From: Agrococcus baldri
GTDB taxonomy: Bacteria > Actinomycetota > Actinomycetes > Actinomycetales > Microbacteriaceae
DNA length: 64,000 nucleotides
Direction: 5' to 3'
Assembly: GCA_007988785.1 (NCBI GenBank)
Contig: BJUU01000008.1
Coordinates: forward strand, 1-64,000
The first letter of the stretch is position 1. Each line of letters opens with the position of its first letter. The position numbers and the translations under genes are program-made. This document shows, piece after piece, positions 59,928 to 64,000 of this stretch. Below the pieces are notes generated by a model, which saw only the letters and a list, made by a program, of their open reading frames with translations, was not told where the DNA came from and ran no database searches.

Positions 59928-60739
59928 CAGAAGATCATGGGGCGGTCGTCGTCGAGCTCGGTCTCGAGCTCGAGGTCGACGACCACCGGCACGTGGTCGC
60001 TGGGCGCGTCGCCCGATCGCTCGTCGCGGTCGATCGACGCGCGGCCGACGAGCTCCGCGAGCTCCGGCGTGCCGAGCACGAAGTCGATGCGCATGCCCTC
60101 GTCCTTGTTCCAGCGGCCCGCCTTGTAGTCCCAGTAGGTGTAGCCCGGTGCCCGGTCGCGCACGACGTCGACGAGACCGGCGTCGAGGAGCGCCTGGAAC
60201 GCATCCCGCTCGGGCTGGGAGACGTGCGTGTGCCCGTCGAAGAGGCCGATGTCCCACACGTCGGTGTCGAGCGGGGCGATGTTGAAGTCGCCCATGAGCG
60301 CCAGCGGGCGGCCGCGCCAGCCGTGCGTGAGGTCGGCGAGCACGCGCAGCCACTCGAGCTTGTAGCCGTAGTGCGCGTGGACGAGCTCGCGGCCGTTGGG
60401 CACATAGAGGCTCCACAGCCGCACGCCCTCGACGGTCGCCGCCATCGCGCGCGCCTCGACCACGGGGTCGCCCGAATTGGCGTAGCCGGGCTGGCCCGCG
60501 AAGTCGCGCTCGACCTCGGTCATCGGCAGCCGCGAGGCGATGGCCACGCCGTTCCACTGGTTCAGGCCGTGCGCCTGCACCTCGTAGCCGGCAGCCTCGA
60601 AGGCGGCGTAGGGGAACTGCTCGGTCTTGCACTTGATCTCCTGCATGGCGAGCACGTCGACGTCGCTGCGCTCGAGCCAGTCGACGATGCGGGCGGAGCG
60701 GGCCCGCACGGAGTTCACGTTCCAGGTGGCGATGCGCAT
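59927..60739 (-). CDS. xthA: Exodeoxyribonuclease III
   Basis: This 270-residue EEP-fold nuclease has TWNVNSVRAR, the metal-binding glutamate in MQEIKC, SLYVPNGRE with the catalytic tyrosine region, GDFNIAP and the terminal SDHVPV histidine. Exonuclease III removes nucleotides 3' to 5' from duplex DNA and cuts at abasic sites in base excision repair. On the minus strand TAGGCT ends 6 nt before ATG 60739 with no ribosome binding site, so it is probably leaderless. Two small membrane protein genes follow with overlapping ends. Confidence 0.93.
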   Translation of the reverse strand: MRIATWNVNSVRARSARIVDWLERSDVDVLAMQEIKCKTEQFPYAAFEAAGYEVQAHGLNQWNGVAIASRLPMTEVERDFAGQPGYANSGDPVVEARAMAATVEGVRLWSLYVPNGRELVHAHYGYKLEWLRVLADLTHGWRGRPLALMGDFNIAPLDTDVWDIGLFDGHTHVSQPERDAFQALLDAGLVDVVRDRAPGYTYWDYKAGRWNKDEGMRIDFVLGTPELAELVGRASIDRDERSGDAPSDHVPVVVDLELETELDDDRPMIF

Positions 60740-60745
60740 GCCTCG

Positions 60746-60751
60746 AGCCTA
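60746..60751 (-). promoter_or_regulatory. -10 box of a leaderless promoter (exonuclease III)
   Basis: TAGGCT on the minus strand ends 6 nt before ATG 60739. Confidence 0.45.
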
Positions 60752-60825
60752 CGAGAGGCCGGGCGCAGGGTGTGGCCGGGGACGGCCAGCGAGCCGCGTG
60801 CGGGCCGGGGGTACAGAATGGAGGG

Positions 60826-61512
60826 ATGGGCACCGCGCGCGAACGCTACCTGCAGGCTCTCGACCTCTTCTCTGCAGAGGCTCGAGCAGGCGCCGATCGG
60901 CTGGGCCTGCCATCGGCCTGCACCGAGTGGTCGATCGCCGACGTCATCCGCCACACCACGGGCGTGCAGTCGGAGTACGGCGGCTCCGCCCTGCTGGGGC
61001 GGGCGCTGGGGGAGAACGACCTCACCGCCGAGCACGAGTCGGTGATGGCGTCGTCGACCGACTGGGAGGCGGTGGAGGCGTGGGAGCTGCTCGCGACCCA
61101 GCTGCGCACCGCGGCGCACGAGGCGGGCGAGGATGCCTTCCACCCGTTGCCGCTCGCGACGCTCGACATGGCGCTGCACGCGTGGGACATCCGCTGGGGC
61201 GCCGTGCGCGTCGGGCTCGCCTCCAACCTGGAGTTCCCGGCCGACCTGCTCGAGTGGATGGAGGACTACCGCGACCGCGCCAACGAGGAGGCCATCCGCA
61301 AGCCCGGCGTCTTCGCCTCGCCCGTCGAGCCGCCGGCAGACGCGACGCGCTCGGAGCGCTTCGCAGCCTGGACGGGCCGCCACCCCCGCGTCGCCTACGT
61401 GCCGCTGCGCGACCACCCCGCGACCCCATCGTCGGCCTCGGCGCTCTCCGCGACGAGTGCGGCCGCGGCCAGCGCGACCTCCGCGACCTCCGCGCCGACC
61501 GGCGCCGCCTGA
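60826..61512 (+). CDS. Mycothiol-dependent maleylpyruvate isomerase-family protein
   Basis: This 228-residue protein has the DinB-like fold of the actinobacterial maleylpyruvate isomerase/TIGR03083-type family: CTEWSIADVIRHTTG with the first metal histidine and LDMALHAWDIRWG with the HxxxD pair. These use mycothiol as cofactor in isomerisation or transfer reactions. ATG 60826 follows TACAGAAT and GGAGG closely. The last 30 residues are a low-complexity Ala/Ser/Thr tail, probably disordered. The substrate is unknown. Confidence 0.8.
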   Translation: MGTARERYLQALDLFSAEARAGADRLGLPSACTEWSIADVIRHTTGVQSEYGGSALLGRALGENDLTAEHESVMASSTDWEAVEAWELLATQLRTAAHEAGEDAFHPLPLATLDMALHAWDIRWGAVRVGLASNLEFPADLLEWMEDYRDRANEEAIRKPGVFASPVEPPADATRSERFAAWTGRHPRVAYVPLRDHPATPSSASALSATSAAAASATSATSAPTGAA

Positions 61513-61517
61513 GCACG

Positions 61518-61523
61518 TAGCCT
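61518..61523 (+). promoter_or_regulatory. -10 box of a leaderless promoter (pyrE)
   Basis: TAGCCT ends 7 nt before GTG 61531, without a ribosome binding site between them. Confidence 0.45.
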
Positions 61524-61530
61524 TGACGTC

Positions 61531-62082
61531 GTGACCGCGCGCGACCAGCTCATCCAGCTCATCCGTGACGAAGCCGTCTTCCACGGCGACTTCACCCTCA
61601 CCAGCGGCAGGCGCGCCAGCTACTACATCGATCTGCGCAAGCTCTCGCTCGATCACCGCGCCGCGCCGCTGATCGGCGATGTGCTGCTCGACCTGATCGC
61701 CGACATCCCCGACGTCGCCGCCGTCGGCGGCCTCACCATGGGCGCCGACCCGCTCGCGAACGCCGTGCTGCACCGGGGCCTCGCACGAGACCTGGCGGTG
61801 GATGCGTTCGTCGTGCGCAAGGAGCCGAAGGACCACGGCCGCGGCCGGCAGGTCGAGGGGCCGGAGCTCGCGGGCAGGCGCGTCGTGGTGCTCGAGGACA
61901 CCTCGACCACCGGCGGCAGCCCCATCGCGGCGATCGAGGCGCTGCGCAAGGTCGGCGCCGAGGTGGTCGCGGTCGCCGTGATCGTCGACCGCGCGACCGG
62001 CGCGCAGGCGGCCATCGAGGCGGCCGGCGTCGAGTACCGCGCCGCCATCACCCTCGACGACCTGGGTCTCGATCCGCAGTAG
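61531..62082 (+). CDS. pyrE: Orotate phosphoribosyltransferase
   Basis: This 183-residue protein has the OPRTase layout: TSGRRASYYIDLRKLSL (flexible start), GGLTMGADPLANAV, VRKEPKDHGRG with the catalytic lysines and the PRPP-binding loop VVVLEDTSTTGGS. It makes orotidine 5'-phosphate from orotate and PRPP in pyrimidine synthesis. GTG 61531 lies 7 nt from TAGCCT. No other pyr gene is nearby, a stand-alone arrangement often seen in actinobacteria. Confidence 0.93.
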   Translation: MTARDQLIQLIRDEAVFHGDFTLTSGRRASYYIDLRKLSLDHRAAPLIGDVLLDLIADIPDVAAVGGLTMGADPLANAVLHRGLARDLAVDAFVVRKEPKDHGRGRQVEGPELAGRRVVVLEDTSTTGGSPIAAIEALRKVGAEVVAVAVIVDRATGAQAAIEAAGVEYRAAITLDDLGLDPQ

Positions 62083-62088
62083 ATTGGC

Positions 62089-62100
62089 TATCTGACAAGC
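62089..62100 (+). promoter_or_regulatory. 12-bp motif shared with the APC permease upstream region (copy 2)
   Basis: TATCTGACAAGC lies 16 bp before the AEC carrier start and is the exact reverse complement of 31580-31591. Confidence 0.4.
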
Positions 62101-62116
62101 GGATTCGGGAGGTCAC

Positions 62117-63043
62117 GTGGGCGGCGTGCTGATCGGCTTCGCGATCATCGGCTTCGTCATCCTCGTCGGCTGGCTGCTCGCACGCTTCCGCGTCGTCTCG
62201 CAGGAGGGCCGGCTGGTCCTCAACAAGACCTCGTTCTTCGCCGCCAGCCCCGCGCTGCTGTTCACGGTGCTGGCCGACTCCGACGTGGGCCTACTGTTCT
62301 CTGGTGTGCTCGCGGTCGCGCTGCTCGCCTTCGCCGTCGTCGCCGTCGTCTACATCGTCGTCGCACGGCTGTGGCTGACGAAGGATCCCAGCCGCATCGC
62401 GCTCGCCGCCGCCTCCTCCGGCTACAGCAACGTCAACAACATCGGCCTGCCGGTCGCGATCTACGTGATCGGCGACGCGAGCTTCGTCGGCCCCATGCTG
62501 CTGCTGCAGCTGCTGATCATCGCCCCGGTGCTGCTCGCGACCCTCGACATGCTCACCGCGGGCCGCGCATCCGTCGCCGGCATCCTCACGCAGCCGCTGC
62601 GCAATCCGATGCTGATCGGCTCGGGGCTCGGCGCGCTCGTGGCCGCCTTCGACATCCGGCTGCCCGACCCGGTGCTCGCGCCGCTCGAGATCCTGGGCGG
62701 CGCGGCGGTGCCGCTCATGCTGCTCGCGTTCGGCATCTCGCTCGGCGGAGAGCGGCCGCTGCAGCCGGGCACGGGGCGCCGCGAGGTGTGGCTGTCGGTG
62801 GTGCTGAAGAGCCTGATCATGCCGGTCGCGGCCTTCCTGCTGGCGAAGCTCGCCTTCGGCATGGACGACCAGCTGGTCTACGCCTGCACCGTCATGGCGG
62901 CGCTGCCGAGCGCGCAGAACATGTACCAGTACGCGCTGCGGTACGACCGGGCGACGGTGATCACGCGCGACATCGTGCTGCTCACGACCGTGCTCTCGCT
63001 GCCGGTGATGCTCCTGATCGCCTGGCTGCTGAAGCCCGCCTGA
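62117..63043 (+). CDS. AEC-family (auxin efflux carrier-type) transporter
   Basis: This 308-residue membrane protein has about ten helices in two inverted halves. Signature segments are the YSNVNNIGLPVAIYV stretch in helix 4 and the ALPSAQNMYQYALRYDR stretch in helix 9, as in malate/malonate and auxin efflux carriers. Bacterial members move organic anions or amino acids. GTG 62117 has GGAGG upstream. A 12-bp motif shared with another transporter's upstream region lies in the promoter. Confidence 0.9.
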   Translation: MGGVLIGFAIIGFVILVGWLLARFRVVSQEGRLVLNKTSFFAASPALLFTVLADSDVGLLFSGVLAVALLAFAVVAVVYIVVARLWLTKDPSRIALAAASSGYSNVNNIGLPVAIYVIGDASFVGPMLLLQLLIIAPVLLATLDMLTAGRASVAGILTQPLRNPMLIGSGLGALVAAFDIRLPDPVLAPLEILGGAAVPLMLLAFGISLGGERPLQPGTGRREVWLSVVLKSLIMPVAAFLLAKLAFGMDDQLVYACTVMAALPSAQNMYQYALRYDRATVITRDIVLLTTVLSLPVMLLIAWLLKPA

Positions 63044-63061
63044 GCCCTGCCGGCGCGAGCC

Positions 63062-63076
63062 CGGGAAGCATTCCCG
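63062..63076. terminator. Short hairpin after the AEC carrier gene
   Basis: CGGGAA-GCA-TTCCCG is a perfect 6-bp stem with a 3-nt loop, 18 bp after the stop. Confidence 0.4.
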
Positions 63077-63091
63077 CCGCCCGCTCGTTGT

Positions 63092-63120
63092 CCCTTTCGT
63101 TGAGATTTTAACGAAGAGGG
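63092..63120 (+). promoter_or_regulatory. Stem-loop covering the ribosome binding site of the last gene
   Basis: TTCGTT (63096-63101) and AACGAA (63110-63115) pair around an A/T-rich 8-nt loop. CCCT/AGGG extend the stem with one bulged base. The 3' arm contains the GAGGGG ribosome binding site of ATG 63123. It could be an operator, a promoter element or an RNA switch. Confidence 0.5.
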
Positions 63121-63122
63121 GC

Positions 63123-64000
63123 ATGGCGATGGGCGAGGCGGGCGAGCTGGCGCGCGAGCGCTTCGCCACCATCGTCGTGATCGGGGCCGGCCAGGCCGGG
63201 CTCTCGGCCGGCTACCACCTGCAGCAGCGCGGCTACGCGAGCGCGATCGAGCAGCCGCGGGCCGAGCGCAGCTTCGTGCTGCTCGACGCGAACGCCGCGC
63301 CCGGCGGCGCGTGGCAGCACCGCTGGCAGTCGCTGCGCATGGCCACCGTCAACGGCATCTTCGACCTGCCCGGCTTCGCGCAGCCGCCCGTCGACCCGGG
63401 CGAGCCCAGCCGCGTCGCGGTGCCCCGCTACTTCGCGGCCTTCGAGCGCGAGCGGCAGCTGCCGATCCTCCGCCCGGTCGCCGTCTCGCGCGTGGAGCGC
63501 GTCGACGACGACCCCGGTGGCGAGCTGCGCGTCACCACGAGCGCCGGCACCTGGCGCACCCGGGCCGTGATCAACGCATCCGGCACCTGGAACAACCCGC
63601 GGCTGCCCGGCTACCCGGGGGCGGATGCGTTTCTCGGCCGCCAGCTGCACACCCGCGACTACGTGACGGCGGATGCGTTCCGCGGCCAGCGCGTGGCGGT
63701 GGTCGGTGGCGGCATCTCGGCCGTGCAGCAGCTCGAGGAGCTCTCGGCCGTGACCGACACGCGCTGGTACACGCGTCGCGAGCCGGTCTTCCTCGAGGGC
63801 GACTTCGACCCCGAGACGACCGGCCGCGACGTGATCGAGCGGGTCACCGCCGACGCCGAGGCCGGCCGCCCCACCGGCAGCGTCGTCTCGTACACGGGCC
63901 TGCTCTGGACGGACTACGCGCTGCGCGCCGAGGCCCGCGGCGCGCTCGCCCGGCGGCCGATGTTCTCAGGGCTCGAGCCGCACGGGGTGCGCGAGGCCGA
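63123..64000 (+). CDS. Flavin-containing monooxygenase-like oxidoreductase, 5' part (runs off window)
   Basis: The open frame continues to the window end, giving 292 residues. It has an FAD-binding GxGxxG (VVIGAGQAGLSAGYHL), a conserved GGAWQHRW segment, INASGTWNNP, and a second NADPH-binding Rossmann motif (VAVVGGGISAVQQL). This is the layout of trimeric-type flavin monooxygenases (CzcO-like). Such enzymes hydroxylate N or S atoms or do Baeyer-Villiger oxidation. The start is ATG 63123 (or ATG 63129), with GAGGGG inside a predicted stem-loop. The C-terminal part is missing from the window only. Confidence 0.85.
   Translation, partial: MAMGEAGELARERFATIVVIGAGQAGLSAGYHLQQRGYASAIEQPRAERSFVLLDANAAPGGAWQHRWQSLRMATVNGIFDLPGFAQPPVDPGEPSRVAVPRYFAAFERERQLPILRPVAVSRVERVDDDPGGELRVTTSAGTWRTRAVINASGTWNNPRLPGYPGADAFLGRQLHTRDYVTADAFRGQRVAVVGGGISAVQQLEELSAVTDTRWYTRREPVFLEGDFDPETTGRDVIERVTADAEAGRPTGSVVSYTGLLWTDYALRAEARGALARRPMFSGLEPHGVREA

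Overview
This window is high-GC, gene-dense DNA that looks like the chromosome of an actinobacterium, most likely of the Microbacteriaceae. The basis is the G/C-rich third codon positions, two deazaflavin (F420)-type nitroreductase relatives, a mycothiol-type maleylpyruvate isomerase relative, the actinobacterial DUF3516 helicase and DUF6421 proteins, and many start codons sitting 5-7 nt after a TANNNT -10 box (leaderless mRNAs). I see no rRNA, tRNA, insertion sequence or CRISPR array. The genus call is inference.

Region A (1-15750) starts with the 5' end of a secreted-protein gene on the minus strand. An IclR regulator faces it, and three near-identical inverted repeats lie in the gap between them. 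Then comes a tight co-directional catabolic run: amidohydrolase, class III aminotransferase, N-acyl-D-amino-acid deacylase, Gfo/Idh/MocA oxidoreductase, a stand-alone domain resembling the C-terminal half of that family, a fumarylacetoacetase-type (FAH) enzyme, a complete Dpp-type ABC importer, a PIG-L-fold enzyme with an altered HPAD motif, a D-threonine-aldolase-like PLP enzyme, RidA and a second FAH enzyme. It reads as uptake and breakdown of one N-substituted or D-amino compound. The substrate is unknown, and this is the best candidate for an undescribed pathway.

Region B (15751-34003) holds a lone YhcG/DUF1016 nuclease, then further catabolic modules. These are an SDR with a YtcJ-type amidohydrolase facing an MHS transporter and a GntR regulator, a flavin monooxygenase with an MHS transporter, and a LysR-controlled run: omega-aminotransferase, aldehyde dehydrogenase, alanine dehydrogenase, SDR, D-malate/tartrate-type dehydrogenase, APC permease and a DapA-family aldolase. 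That run has the logic of pyruvate-dependent transamination with alanine recycling.

Region C (34004-51120) is mixed: a SulP transporter, a MerR gene next to a GPP34/small-export operon with a MerR-type promoter (19-bp spacer), a PPOX flavoprotein, an AlkD-like protein, an M18 aminopeptidase, three dihydrofolate-reductase-like proteins, a methyltransferase facing an HxlR regulator, an alpha/beta hydrolase, a large duplicated-domain membrane protein and a TetR operon. Two of the reductase-like genes, 8 kb apart, share the same promoter-operator. A LapA-like protein, an SH3-like small protein and an unusual zinc-ribbon SDR close the region.

Region D (51121-64000) is mostly housekeeping: DUF3516 helicase, small oxidoreductases, DUF6421 between two paralogous membrane proteins, two more paralogous membrane proteins with exonuclease III, a mycothiol-type protein, pyrE, an auxin-efflux-family carrier, and the start of a flavin monooxygenase-like gene cut by the window end. 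No gap between genes exceeds about 300 bp.
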